From NCBI GenBank assembly GCA_946188345.1, contig CAMHUI010000018.1, positions 1 to 47,277 of the forward strand: DNA of 47,277 bases, given 5' to 3'. The DNA is from an uncultured Prevotellaceae bacterium (GTDB taxonomy: Bacteria; Bacteroidota; Bacteroidia; Bacteroidales; Bacteroidaceae). This document shows, in pieces, positions 6,138 through 14,533 of this stretch. The translations under genes and the position numbers were made by a program. Positions within the stretch are counted from its first letter, which is position 1, and every line of letters starts with the position of its first letter. The notes beneath the pieces are model-generated. The model was not told the DNA's origin and did not search any database. It saw nothing but the letters and a program-made list of their open reading frames with translations.

Positions 6138-6587
6138 ATGTTAGAGAAAGCAATTCAGTTTCTTCACGTCCACAGAGAGATTGCCCTTGCCACATGCGAG
6201 GGCAATCTTCCTAAGTTGCGCATCTTTCAGGTGATGAAGCAGGAGGGTCATTTGCTCTACTTCGCTACGTCGGCTGAGAAAGCTGTATATAAAGAATTGC
6301 GCCAGAATCCCAATGTTGAGGTTCTTGCGTATGCGGACAATGTGTCGGTGCGTTGTTCGGGAATGGTGAACTTCAGTGTGGAGGACGACGTGAAGCAGTG
6401 GATTTACGACAACAATCCCGTTCTTCCACGCCTCTACTCCAGCTACGACAAGCTGGAGTATTTCTGCCTGCCGATAGCTGAGTTAGACTATTATGACCTC
6501 ACGCCAACTCCGCCAGTGTTCCTTCACTTCGACCTTATAGCCGGTGAGACGGGTCAAGGTTTTGTCGGCGATAGGTTTCGTCGATAG
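6138..6587 (+). CDS. Pyridoxamine 5'-phosphate oxidase-family (FMN-binding split barrel) protein
   Basis: This 149-residue protein has the layout of the small PNPOx-like split-barrel family: an N-terminal helix (MLEKAIQFLHVHREIALAT), beta strands with LPKLRIFQVMKQ, then LLYFATSAEKAVYKELRQNPNVEVLAY, the segment that normally contacts FMN phosphate. Relatives bind FMN or F420/haem and reduce small molecules; the substrate here is unknown. The ATG at 6138 lies 8 nt after the cupin stop, and a GTG at 6123 is a weaker alternative because it overlaps the cupin gene. It is tail-to-tail with ridA, with an 8-nt gap. Confidence 0.85.
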   Translation: MLEKAIQFLHVHREIALATCEGNLPKLRIFQVMKQEGHLLYFATSAEKAVYKELRQNPNVEVLAYADNVSVRCSGMVNFSVEDDVKQWIYDNNPVLPRLYSSYDKLEYFCLPIAELDYYDLTPTPPVFLHFDLIAGETGQGFVGDRFRR

Positions 6588-6595
6588 AGGCTACG

Positions 6596-6979
6596 TTATT
6601 GGGCCGCCTCGGCGACAACCTCTATCTCTACCAGTGCGCCTTTCGGCAATGTCTTCACGGCCACGGCCGAACGGGCAGGGTAGGGGGCGGAGAAGAACTC
6701 AGCGTAGACGGCGTTCATGTCGGCAAAGTCGCCCATGTCGGCCATGAAGACGGTGGTCTTGATGATATGGTCCATGGTCAGATGGGCTTCCTCGAGGATG
6801 GCCTTGACGTTGAGTAGCGACTGGCGTGTCTGTGCCTTGATGCCGCCCTCGGGGAAGGCTCCCGTCAGCGGGTCGATGGGCAGCTGGCCGGAGGTGTAGA
6901 TGAGGCCGCCCACGCGGATGGCTTGGCTGTAGGGACCGATGGCGGATGGTGCCTTGGCCGTATTGATTAATTTTTTCAT
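6596..6979 (-). CDS. ridA: RidA family reactive enamine/imine deaminase
   Basis: RidA hydrolyses reactive 2-aminoacrylate released by PLP enzymes. The 127-residue sequence is typical: IGPYSQAIRVGGLIYTSGQLPIDP near the N-terminus and the signature YPARSAVAVKTLPKGALVEIE at the C-terminus, with R103 as the substrate-carboxylate binding arginine and a conserved glutamate in ALVEIE. It starts 5 nt after the stop of a 61-aa cysteine-containing gene that itself starts 15 nt after the amylase stop. Read-through from the amylase promoter is therefore possible, although no metabolic link is obvious. Confidence 0.95.
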   Translation of the reverse strand: MKKLINTAKAPSAIGPYSQAIRVGGLIYTSGQLPIDPLTGAFPEGGIKAQTRQSLLNVKAILEEAHLTMDHIIKTTVFMADMGDFADMNAVYAEFFSAPYPARSAVAVKTLPKGALVEIEVVAEAAQ

Positions 6980-6984
6980 TCTGT

Positions 6985-7170
6985 TTATTCGTATTTGTGG
7001 AAGTTATACTTTGCTCTCAGCTCGGCTTTCTTCTCTTCGTTCTGGCTGGTGAAGTACGACTTCCAGCCCGGACAGAAGTTGATGTGCCAGCGCCAGAAGC
7101 GGCCTAACACTGAATTGGGCTGCTTGTCATAGTGAGCCCGGAACTTACAGTTCTCGCATACGTGTGCCAT
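6985..7170 (-). CDS. Small conserved-looking protein with an N-terminal CxxC
   Basis: This 61-residue protein starts MAHVCENCKFRAHYD. The CxxC (C5, C8) and a third cysteine in HINFCPGW suggest a small metal-binding or redox-active fold, and an aromatic core (RFWRWHINFCPGWKSYF) separates it from a lysine/glutamate-rich helix. It sits between the amylase gene (15-nt gap) and ridA (5-nt gap). The tight spacing and non-random composition support a real gene. I do not recognise its family. Confidence 0.65.
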   Translation of the reverse strand: MAHVCENCKFRAHYDKQPNSVLGRFWRWHINFCPGWKSYFTSQNEEKKAELRAKYNFHKYE

Positions 7171-7185
7171 AGTTGTTGTGTGTTG

Positions 7186-9234
7186 TCAGAAGATTACTTT
7201 CCTGCCGTTTTGGATGTAGATGCCCTTCATGCTGTGTGAGGCGTCAACTCTTCGTCCCTGCATGTCGTAGATGGCAGCAGGCGCAGTGTCGGTCTGTGGC
7301 AGTGGATCGATGGCGGTCACGACGGCGCGTTTGCCGTCGAGGGTGTAGTAGCCGCCGTTGGTAAATACGAAGTCGTCGGTCTGCGGTGTGCCGTTGTTAC
7401 TGAAGATGATTCCTGTGGGCTGGGTGGCAGTGGTGTTGTTCTGCTTGGTGCCGTCCCAGGTCCATTTCCACACGTCGCGGCCGCTGCTGGCTGTTCCCAG
7501 TTTCTGGCAGACCACGCCGGGCCATTTCTTGTTGGCATAGGTGAAGTTGTCGGCAGGCGTACTGGTCCATGCCCAGCAGTAGACGTCGCTGGTCCATGTG
7601 GCCGGGGCCTCGAAGAAGGCGCAGATCTCACCGTCGTTCACCTGGCAGAAGTCGGGAATCACAACGGGTTTCTCGCTCTCCTTCTGGTTGACCACATATG
7701 TACGGGTGACGATGCCGCTGACTACTCCGTCGATGAGCAGTCCCACCTTCAGTGTCGTCGTGCCGATGGGGATGTCGATGAAGGTGCCGCTGACTGCCTT
7801 ATGGCTGCTGGCAGTGGGGTCGGTGCCGTCGGTGGTATAGATAATCTTGGCATTGGCCTTCGTCACGGCTGAGAGCATAGCCTTCTGGGCTCCTTCGTAG
7901 GTGCCTGTGGGCAGGTCTACGTAGGCAGTGTTCATTGAGGCGGGGAAGTAGTAGGCGTAGTGGTAGCCGTCGAGCACGCGCACCCACTCACTGCTGTTCA
8001 CCACTTGGGCGGCTGCAGCCGTGTTGCCCACGGTCACCACCAGTTTTTCTTGCGAACCGTTCTTCACGACGGCAGCATAATAGGCTGATGTAGTCCCCAG
8101 GTCGGCATAGGTGCTTTGGTTTTGTATGCCTGCCTGCTTGCGGGCTGCCACCATGGTCTTGATTTCCGATGGATAGGCTTTCCAGTGGGTCATGAAGACG
8201 CAGGGCGTTCCGGGCATGGCCAGCAGATAGGCGTTCGCTGCCAGCGTGTCCTTCTTCAGTGGGTCTTGGGGCGAGTTGGAACGCTTCTCCGTGTCGTGGT
8301 TCTCAATGAAGGTCACGGCGTAGCGCCTGTAGGCTCCACCCTCATAGTTGTTGCTCACCAGCGGCCAGTTGCCGTCGTTCTGGGCCGTCAGACGGCTCCA
8401 GTTGCCGTTGTTGGCCGCATTGCGCACGGTGTAGCGGAACTGGAAGTCGAAGGCTGCGCTCTGGATGGCGCCGTTGGCCTTCGTTCCCTCAATCCAGTTC
8501 TTGATGGTGTTGGTGCCGTCCCAGCACTCGCCTACGGAGAACTCAGGCGCTGCTGAGACGTTATAGATGCCAGTAAACGAGGCCGAATAGCCCTTCACCA
8601 TGTCATAGCGGAAACCGGCGTAGCCCAGGTCGTTCTTCAGAAAGTCCAGGTAGGCCTTCACGATGGTCTGCACATTGGTGCTGTGATGGTCGAGGTCGCG
8701 CATGCCGTCCCATCCCTCGCCAGAGTCGTTGTTCGTCGAGAGCGAATATCCGTTCTGCGATGCCCACGTCTTCGTCTTGCCGCCGTCGTCGTTGGCAACG
8801 ATGTCGGTCGACTTCATCTCGTAGGTCACACCCTTATAGGTTTCCTTAGGGAAGTCCACCCAGTTGGAGACATTCTTACGGTGGTTGATGACCACGTCGG
8901 CAATGGTTTTGATGCCCTTGCCGGCAAACGTCTTGATGAGTGAGCGCAGCTGGGCCTCCGTGCCGAAGGAACTGTTGTAGTTGTTGAACCAGTAGAAATC
9001 GTCGTATCCCATCGACATCCCTCCGCAATAGCCGCTCTGCGGCAGCCACACCAGGTCGAACGTACCGGCCAGCTGGTCGGCGTTCTGTTCCAGCACCGAC
9101 CACTGGGAGTCGTCAAACGAGTCCCAATAGAAACCCTGCAACATCACTCCGCCGTAGTTACCCGGCCATCCCTGTGCACTGGCCGTCGTGGCGACAGCCG
9201 TGAACATCAGCAGCATTGATAAGATCTTTTTCAT
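7186..9234 (-). CDS. Secreted alpha-amylase (GH13) with C-terminal starch-binding module
   Basis: This 682-residue enzyme is predicted to cleave alpha-1,4 bonds of starch outside the cytoplasm. A signal peptide ends near ATTASAQ (residue 21). The GH13 barrel follows: DVVINH (112-117), GFRYDMVKGY with nucleophile D211, GECWD with acid/base E236 and FIENHDTEKR with D314. After the barrel come a chitobiase-C-like segment (about 455-515, IIYTTDGTDPT) and a CBM26-like starch-binding module (about 535-640). The last 30 residues (YDMQGRRV..KGIYIQNGRKVI) resemble a short sorting tail seen on other exoproteins here. The upstream GTGCAAACGTTTGCAC palindrome suggests LacI-family control. Confidence 0.95.
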   Translation of the reverse strand: MKKILSMLLMFTAVATTASAQGWPGNYGGVMLQGFYWDSFDDSQWSVLEQNADQLAGTFDLVWLPQSGYCGGMSMGYDDFYWFNNYNSSFGTEAQLRSLIKTFAGKGIKTIADVVINHRKNVSNWVDFPKETYKGVTYEMKSTDIVANDDGGKTKTWASQNGYSLSTNNDSGEGWDGMRDLDHHSTNVQTIVKAYLDFLKNDLGYAGFRYDMVKGYSASFTGIYNVSAAPEFSVGECWDGTNTIKNWIEGTKANGAIQSAAFDFQFRYTVRNAANNGNWSRLTAQNDGNWPLVSNNYEGGAYRRYAVTFIENHDTEKRSNSPQDPLKKDTLAANAYLLAMPGTPCVFMTHWKAYPSEIKTMVAARKQAGIQNQSTYADLGTTSAYYAAVVKNGSQEKLVVTVGNTAAAAQVVNSSEWVRVLDGYHYAYYFPASMNTAYVDLPTGTYEGAQKAMLSAVTKANAKIIYTTDGTDPTASSHKAVSGTFIDIPIGTTTLKVGLLIDGVVSGIVTRTYVVNQKESEKPVVIPDFCQVNDGEICAFFEAPATWTSDVYCWAWTSTPADNFTYANKKWPGVVCQKLGTASSGRDVWKWTWDGTKQNNTTATQPTGIIFSNNGTPQTDDFVFTNGGYYTLDGKRAVVTAIDPLPQTDTAPAAIYDMQGRRVDASHSMKGIYIQNGRKVIF

Positions 9235-9277
9235 CTGTATAAATGGTTTTTTTGTTATTATTTCTTCATGTAACGTA

Positions 9278-9285
9278 CAAAATTA
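9278..9285 (-). promoter_or_regulatory. -7 promoter element for the amylase gene (TAATTTTG)
   Basis: TAATTTTG on the minus strand predicts transcription from about 9271, 37 nt before the ATG. No TTTG is found near -33, consistent with dependence on an activator. Confidence 0.55.
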
Positions 9286-9339
9286 CGAAAAAACGCCTAT
9301 GAACATAACTCCTTGAAATCCAGAACATAGAAAAAGACG

Positions 9340-9355
9340 GTGCAAACGTTTGCAC
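9340..9355. promoter_or_regulatory. Perfect 16-bp palindrome, LacI-family operator candidate
   Basis: GTGCAAACGTTTGCAC is a perfect palindrome centred about 77 bp upstream of the predicted amylase transcript start. The CAAACGTTTG core is the form known for LacI/MalR-type regulators, which often govern starch and maltose genes. The rest of 9286-9476 shows nothing else I can name. Confidence 0.6.
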
Positions 9356-9476
9356 GCTTCGTTTCTTTGTTCTCCTGCTAAGTAAGCTTCATTTAATCCG
9401 TAGGCGCCCACCCAGCGATTGTCTGGTATTGGCAGCCGATTTGCCATGCAGCCGTTTTTTTTACATGTGGAGACGC

Positions 9477-9518
9477 AAAAAAGCCCTTCCTGACAGGATG
9501 TTCAGGAAGGGCTTTTCT
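9477..9518 (-). terminator. Rho-independent terminator of the M6 peptidase gene
   Basis: AAAAGCCCTTCCTGA (9479-9493) pairs with TCAGGAAGGGCTTTT (9502-9516) around an 8-nt loop. On the minus strand it follows the peptidase stop by about 40 nt and ends in a T-run. Confidence 0.9.
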
Positions 9519-9554
9519 GAGGGATATGGGTAGGCAGGGGTGTCTGCCGTTGGA

Positions 9555-12500
9555 CTATTTCGTGTTGATGACTCTGCGACCGGAGCGGATGACAATGCCC
9601 TTGTATTCCTTGCCGACGCGCTGGCCGGAGAGGTTGTAGGTGGGCGCAGAGGATGCGGCGTCGAGGTCGATGAGCAGAAGGCCTGTCTCGTCTTTCTCTT
9701 CAGGGCTCTTCGTCAGCACGATGGCAAGCATGTCCATGGAAGCGTCTTCGTCATAAAGATGGCCAAAGAGGCCGGTGACGTCGTATTTCTTTCCTTCGGT
9801 ATTCATGGGCATGATGATGTCGGAGTCTTCAGGATTGGCGAGGACGTAGATATTTCCTGTGGTTGATGCGTCGGTAGCTGTGAAGAAGAACATCTGGTCT
9901 TTTTTCATTGCTGCGTCGACAATTTTGACGAGGTTAGACGTCAGGGGCGAGGCCAAGAGCTTGGCATTGTTGTCAAGTGCCAGCAGGTCGGCTACGGTGA
10001 CGATGATTGGTTCTGCCTCCGTTCCTTCACTGATGGTGTAGGTGTCGGTCTTTGTCTTGCCTTCTACGCTTTCCAGGTATGCCATACCGTCTTCGCTGCT
10101 GAAGGTTCCGACGATGGTACCGTTGAGGACGTCGTTGATTTGGACGTTCATGTTTTCGATGGCGAGGGTGATGGCTCCTGTTGCATCTCTGATGACAGCT
10201 TCTTCGCCGTCATTGGTCAGCACCTGTGCATTGGTGAGCGTGAGCTCAGCCAGAGTGTTCTCTTTCAGTTCCTTCAGCTTCTGGATGTCGGCTACGGCCA
10301 CGGGATCAGGCTCGGGCACGGGTGGCTCCCATTTGCCGTCTTCCTCGGGTGATGCCAGCAGGTAGAGTTCGTCGATGGTCTGGCCGTTGAGGGTGTTGGT
10401 TCCGAAGATGGCGGTGATGGTGAAGCGCTTGTCTTCGAGCTGCTTGGGAACGGTGATGTTCTTCAGTTTTAGGGTGTTGTAGAGGCGTACTCGCTTGTCA
10501 CCGGCAACGGCATAGATACCCCCGCCGGAGACAAGTTGGGCTTCTTCTATCACGACAAAGTCGGCGTAATAGTCTTCGCTGAGTTGTTCTGTCTTAAGGA
10601 AGTGGGGGACGACGGCTTCGCCTGCAGTGATGCTGATGGCGGTCAGGTCCGTCTTCTCGCTGACTGGCTTGAATTCTCTCATCTTGTTGTTGGTGCTAAT
10701 CTCCAGATAGAGTTTTCCGTTGAGTCGGTCGTTCTGCTTGACGGTCAGCCCGGTGTTGTTGAAGATGGCTGATCCGGAGGCATCGCGTACGTAGACAGTC
10801 GTGCCGTTGACGTAGAGCACTTCGGCGTTCTCGAGGTTGAGCAGTGCGCTTGTGCCGTCTTCCTGCTGGAGGAATGTGCGGATGTTTTCGTAGGTGGGGA
10901 TGGCTTCTACCTTAACGGTGCATGAAGACGAGAACTTTCCGTCGGTAGTCTTGACGGTGACCACGGTCGTACCGACGCTTAATCCGTTGATGCGTCCTTC
11001 CTTGTCGACGGAGGCTACGTCGGGTTTGCTTGAAGTCCAGCTAAGTTCGGGCTTCAGATAGGCGGGCTTGATGACGAGGTTGAGCTGATGGGATGTGCCT
11101 ACGCCGATGGTGAGGTCTTCGGGTTCTTCGATGCTGATGCCTTTCAGAACGTAGGTGTCTTCAATGTCGAAGGTGATGACGCCTTTGGTCTCACGGATGT
11201 TTGTCAGTCCCCACTTGGTTTCTTTCTTGGCCCACGACAGCAGGCTTGCGGGGGTGGTAGCATTGTTCAGTTCTGTGACCTTGGCTGTTCCGGGGAATGG
11301 GTCGGAAGCGGCTGCCTGTCCCTTCCATCCATTTGCGCGTACCATTTCGTAGTAGTTGTGGGCTGGGTTGGCATTGACCTTGTTACGGCTCCAGACGCTG
11401 GTGTTGGTGGAGTCAACGCGGAAGACGAGCATGCCGTTTCCGGGTGCGTAGGCGTTCCACTTGTTGTCTTTCTGTCGGTTTTCCAGCATGAAGAATTCAT
11501 GGTTAACCGCCGAGTTGATGCGATAGCCCGAATTCGATGTCTGAACGTTCTGCAGCGTGTAGCTGCCTTCTGCTTTGATGACTTCAGGGTTGGCGAAGCC
11601 CACCATGTAGCGTTCGAAGATGGAGTATCCGATGGGTTGTCGTCCGCTGTTGTTGTAGCTTCCGCCAGCCATGACTGACCATGCACCCGGGTCGTTGCTC
11701 TGTCCGCCGCCCTGCGCGTAGTCAGAGTCATAGAAGTCGGGCAGTCCGAGCACATGTCCGAACTCATGGCAGATGGTGCCGATGCCGTCGATGGTGATGG
11801 AGTTGGGGTATGCGGTGTAGCCATAGAGCTCGACAGAGCTGGCGTAGTCGCCGAGTTTGACGCCGTCGGCCTTCACGTAGCCATAGAAACCGGAACGGTG
11901 GGGCCAGTAGAGCCGGCTGTCGTTGCCGCTATAGTTGGCGCCATTGCCGGCGAAGATGAAGTATACCATGTCAACGGTTCCGTCGTTGTCGCGGTCGTAT
12001 TCGCTGTAGTCGATTTGTGGGTCTGCAGCCTCGATGGCAGCAGCGCAAATATCCCAGGCATTGTCTGTACCGTTGGGGTCGAACTGGCTGTAGTCCACCT
12101 GGATGGGGCCGTAGACGTCGAACTGGGGTTTGAACTTTCCGTCGGAGTTGTCGCTGAAGTAGTCGCGCACACTGCCTGCGAAGGTTACCTTGCGGCCGTT
12201 GGTGTCAGTGTAGCCGGTGTAATTCTCCTGGTTGAGCATTTTGTCAACGAGGTTGTGGTAGTCGTCACGAGAGAAGGTGCAGTCATTGAATTCAACGAGG
12301 ATGAGCAGTCCGCGGAAGTTTCCATAGTTGTATCTGCCTGCTTTTCGTGCGGCGAGGGCTTTGGCCATGTCGGCATCGCGCTGCTGCTTCATGCGGGCAG
12401 TGGCGGGCTTCATGTCGGGGGCCTGATACTTCTTCACGTTGGCCAGGAAGGTCTTCTCTCCGGCCTGGCGGTCGGCCTCGTCGTGGGCCACCTGTGAGGT

Positions 12501-12737
12501 GGGCTGCAGCTGGCCGTCGTTCAATAGGGCATAGACATAGTACCCCTCGTTGTTCTTGACGATGGAGTAGCCGTCGGCAGTCGTGTTGAAGTGGAGCCAT
12601 TCGTCGCCGATGAGGCGGAGCGTGAGGGTTGAACCGTCGGGTTGCTGTACTTTCGCCGTGCCCTTGTGTGCAGGTACGGCCATGGCTGCACATACGTTCA
12701 GCAGTGCAGCAAGAATCATTATTGTAAGTTTTTTCAT
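9555..12737 (-). CDS. Secreted M6-family metalloprotease with bacterial Ig-like domain
   Basis: This is a 1060-residue secreted zinc protease of the M6 (immune inhibitor A) type. A signal peptide (MKKLTIMILAALLNVCAAMA) is followed by a propeptide-like region and the catalytic domain. The zinc motif HEFGHVLGLPD gives H324, E325, H328 and D334. A bacterial Ig-like domain lies near residues 530-610 (LSWTSSKPDVASVDKEGRI), then two beta-rich, OB-like repeats, and a C-terminal YNLSGQRV..KGIVIRSGRRV tail. The start is 12737, not the longer frame, because the -7 box lies at 12762-12769. M6 enzymes of host-associated bacteria can degrade host proteins; that role is inferred here. Confidence 0.92.
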   Translation of the reverse strand: MKKLTIMILAALLNVCAAMAVPAHKGTAKVQQPDGSTLTLRLIGDEWLHFNTTADGYSIVKNNEGYYVYALLNDGQLQPTSQVAHDEADRQAGEKTFLANVKKYQAPDMKPATARMKQQRDADMAKALAARKAGRYNYGNFRGLLILVEFNDCTFSRDDYHNLVDKMLNQENYTGYTDTNGRKVTFAGSVRDYFSDNSDGKFKPQFDVYGPIQVDYSQFDPNGTDNAWDICAAAIEAADPQIDYSEYDRDNDGTVDMVYFIFAGNGANYSGNDSRLYWPHRSGFYGYVKADGVKLGDYASSVELYGYTAYPNSITIDGIGTICHEFGHVLGLPDFYDSDYAQGGGQSNDPGAWSVMAGGSYNNSGRQPIGYSIFERYMVGFANPEVIKAEGSYTLQNVQTSNSGYRINSAVNHEFFMLENRQKDNKWNAYAPGNGMLVFRVDSTNTSVWSRNKVNANPAHNYYEMVRANGWKGQAAASDPFPGTAKVTELNNATTPASLLSWAKKETKWGLTNIRETKGVITFDIEDTYVLKGISIEEPEDLTIGVGTSHQLNLVIKPAYLKPELSWTSSKPDVASVDKEGRINGLSVGTTVVTVKTTDGKFSSSCTVKVEAIPTYENIRTFLQQEDGTSALLNLENAEVLYVNGTTVYVRDASGSAIFNNTGLTVKQNDRLNGKLYLEISTNNKMREFKPVSEKTDLTAISITAGEAVVPHFLKTEQLSEDYYADFVVIEEAQLVSGGGIYAVAGDKRVRLYNTLKLKNITVPKQLEDKRFTITAIFGTNTLNGQTIDELYLLASPEEDGKWEPPVPEPDPVAVADIQKLKELKENTLAELTLTNAQVLTNDGEEAVIRDATGAITLAIENMNVQINDVLNGTIVGTFSSEDGMAYLESVEGKTKTDTYTISEGTEAEPIIVTVADLLALDNNAKLLASPLTSNLVKIVDAAMKKDQMFFFTATDASTTGNIYVLANPEDSDIIMPMNTEGKKYDVTGLFGHLYDEDASMDMLAIVLTKSPEEKDETGLLLIDLDAASSAPTYNLSGQRVGKEYKGIVIRSGRRVINTK

Positions 12738-12761
12738 AGTCACATTAGCGCATTTGGGATG

Positions 12762-12794
12762 CAAAGATACGAAATAATATGCAAAAACAGGCAA
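12762..12794 (-). promoter_or_regulatory. Promoter of the M6 peptidase gene (TTGC-N21-TATCTTTG)
   Basis: On the minus strand TATCTTTG (12769-12762) matches the -7 consensus. TTGC at 12794-12791 is a weak -33. Transcription would start near 12755, giving an 18-nt leader. Confidence 0.55.
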
Positions 12795-12905
12795 GAATTA
12801 ACAGAAAGTAACGTTATTGGCTGCTTTAACGACAAATCGGAAGGATTGCCAAAGGTTGGACAAGGATGGCTGGTGATGGCGAGAAAAGGCAGGATGAAGT
12901 TCAAC

Positions 12906-12943
12906 AAAAAAAAGACCGCACGTTGTTGTGTGCGGTCTTTTTT
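12906..12943 (-). terminator. Rho-independent terminator of rpsT
   Basis: AAAGACCGCAC and GTGCGGTCTTT form a GC-rich stem flanked by A and T runs about 20 nt after the rpsT stop codon. Confidence 0.9.
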
Positions 12944-12962
12944 ATGCTTTTGTCCGGATTTA

Positions 12963-13217
12963 TTATCCGAGGCTGTTGATGTGCTGCATGAGGCTTGACT
13001 TCAGGTTGGCTGCCTTGTTCTTGTGGATGGTGTTACGCTTTGCGAGCTTGTCCAGCATCTTCTGCACCTTGGGATACAGTGCTACAGCTTCTTCCTTGTT
13101 GGTCATTGCGCGGAGCTTGCGAACAGCGTTGCGCATCGTCTTGGCGTAGTAGCGGTTGTGCAGCGTACGCGTCTTGGTCTGACGAATTCTCTTCAGAGAT
13201 GATTTGTGGTTTGCCAT
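12963..13217 (-). CDS. rpsT: 30S ribosomal protein S20
   Basis: S20 is a primary 16S rRNA-binding protein of the small subunit. The 84-residue sequence begins [17 protein letters not shown] and is strongly basic and helical throughout, with [18 protein letters not shown] near the C-terminus, as expected for the family. The longer in-frame extension to 13298 is not used: S20 proteins start at MANHKS, and an A-rich leader precedes that ATG. It lies about 190 nt downstream of tRNA-Glu on the same strand, with which it may share a promoter; a strong terminator follows. Confidence 0.97.
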   Translation of the reverse strand: MANHKSSLKRIRQTKTRTLHNRYYAKTMRNAVRKLRAMTNKEEAVALYPKVQKMLDKLAKRNTIHKNKAANLKSSLMQHINSLG

Positions 13218-13406
13218 TTTTTTAATTTTTTTAATTGTTAATGAATGAGTTACCTTAAAGCCTCTGGGTCTTGCGCTATGGCGTGCTGCCCTGGGCAAGC
13301 TTTCTTCGCCGGGGTTTCCCCTTTAGAAAAAAACTCTCTGCCACCCTTTCCCCTTCTTGCGTCGGGTAGCGCATCGCTGCGCAGATGACAGATTTAATCG
13401 TTTTTG

Positions 13407-13478
13407 TAGTCCCTAGGAGAGTCGAACTCCTCTTTAGAGAATGAAAATCTCTCGTCCTAACCGATAGACGAAGGGACC
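13407..13478 (-). tRNA. tRNA-Glu (anticodon UUC)
   Basis: Read on the minus strand, the sequence folds as a standard tRNA: acceptor GGTCCCT with AGGGACT (the first pair is a G-U wobble), D arm GTCT..GGAC, anticodon stem AGAGA-TTTTCAT-TCTCT with TTC at the anticodon, and T arm AGGAG-TTCGACT-CTCCT. The CCA end is not encoded. It lies upstream of rpsT on the same strand. Confidence 0.93.
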
Positions 13479-13500
13479 CTGCCATTTCAATTAGCGGGTG

Positions 13501-13508
13501 CAAAGGTA
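13501..13508 (-). promoter_or_regulatory. -7 promoter element for tRNA-Glu (and possibly rpsT)
   Basis: TACCTTTG on the minus strand predicts a start near 13494, 16 nt before the mature tRNA 5' end. No separate promoter matching the consensus is visible between the tRNA and rpsT. Confidence 0.6.
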
Positions 13509-13546
13509 GCGGTTTTTTCTTTTCCCACCAAATTTTCTGGCAAGAA

Positions 13547-13579
13547 TTTTCTGAAAATCATACTTTTTTCGTAATTTTG
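13547..13579 (+). promoter_or_regulatory. Promoter of recO (TTTT-N21-TAATTTTG)
   Basis: TAATTTTG at 13572-13579 matches the -7 consensus, with a weak TTTT at 13547-13550. Transcription would start near 13586, 17 nt before the recO ATG. Confidence 0.55.
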
Positions 13580-13602
13580 TGGCGTAAAGACTGTTTGCCG
13601 AG

Positions 13603-14328
13603 ATGCTGATGAAGACCCGTGGCATTGTGCTTCGCACGCTGAAGTATGGCGAGCGACAGCTTATTGCCGACCTGCTGACTGAGCAGGCTGGGCGCATCAG
13701 TTGCATCGTGAACATGCCTAAGACTGCCCGTGGTCGCAACCGCAAGCAGCTCTACCAGCCCATGATGCTGCTCGACATAGAGTTCGACCTGCGGCCCACG
13801 GCTCAGCTGCAGCGCATCCGCGACGTGCGCATCGACACGCCCTACAGTTCCATTCCCTTCGACCCCTACAAGCTTTCCATCACGCTCTTTCTGTCCGAAT
13901 TCCTGCTCCATGCTACCCGTGGCGAACAGCAGAACGCCGCACTCTACCAGTATGTGGCGGCCTCGATGCAGTGGCTCGATATGACGACGCGCCCGGCGGC
14001 CAACTTCCATCTCGTCTTCATCATGCGACTGGCCCAGTTCATCGGCTTTACGCCCAACCTCGACGACTACCATGAGGGCGACTTTTTTGACCTGCGCAGC
14101 GCCACCTTTACCTCTTCTGCGCCGCTGCACAATGACTTCCTGCGCGGCGAGGAGGCTATGCAGCTGCGTCAGCTGATGCGCATGCGATATGAGACGATGC
14201 ACCTCTTCCGCCTTTCCCGCGAGCAGCGCAACCGCATACTCGAGTTGCTCCTCGTCTACTATTCGCTCCACCTGCCGGCCTTTCCCGAGCTACACTCACT
14301 CAGCGTCGTGCAGGAGCTCTTCGCCTGA
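13603..14328 (+). CDS. recO: DNA repair protein RecO
   Basis: RecO loads RecA onto SSB-coated gaps with RecR in the RecFOR pathway. The 241-residue length fits. The N-terminal OB-fold starts MLMKTRGIVLRTLKYGERQLIADLLTEQAGRI, and the helical C-terminal domain contains FDPYKLSITLFLSEFLLHATR and FIGFTPNLDD. The four-cysteine zinc motif of some RecO proteins is absent, which is common in Bacteroidetes. A second in-frame ATG lies at 13609. It is monocistronic and followed by a short hairpin terminator. Confidence 0.93.
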   Translation: MLMKTRGIVLRTLKYGERQLIADLLTEQAGRISCIVNMPKTARGRNRKQLYQPMMLLDIEFDLRPTAQLQRIRDVRIDTPYSSIPFDPYKLSITLFLSEFLLHATRGEQQNAALYQYVAASMQWLDMTTRPAANFHLVFIMRLAQFIGFTPNLDDYHEGDFFDLRSATFTSSAPLHNDFLRGEEAMQLRQLMRMRYETMHLFRLSREQRNRILELLLVYYSLHLPAFPELHSLSVVQELFA

Positions 14329-14376
14329 AGCGTCGTCTCGTCAGCGTGTGATACCTTATATATAATAGCCACCCTC

Positions 14377-14400
14377 AAGCAAGGTCTTCCTTGCTTTTCT
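14377..14400 (+). terminator. Rho-independent terminator of recO
   Basis: AAGCAAGG (14377-14384) pairs with CCTTGCTT (14389-14396) around a TCTT loop and is followed by a short pyrimidine run, about 50 nt after the recO stop. Confidence 0.7.
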
Positions 14401-14533
14401 ACGGGCATCCAGTCTTTTTTGCTGAAGGAGGGTTTGAAAATTGTTTCAGACCACTCGGGGGGTACTCAATCGTGACTGGTAAGCAAAGGCTGATGGCCGC
14501 TGTTTACCGAAGGCAATGTGTTCTTTTTGGGGG

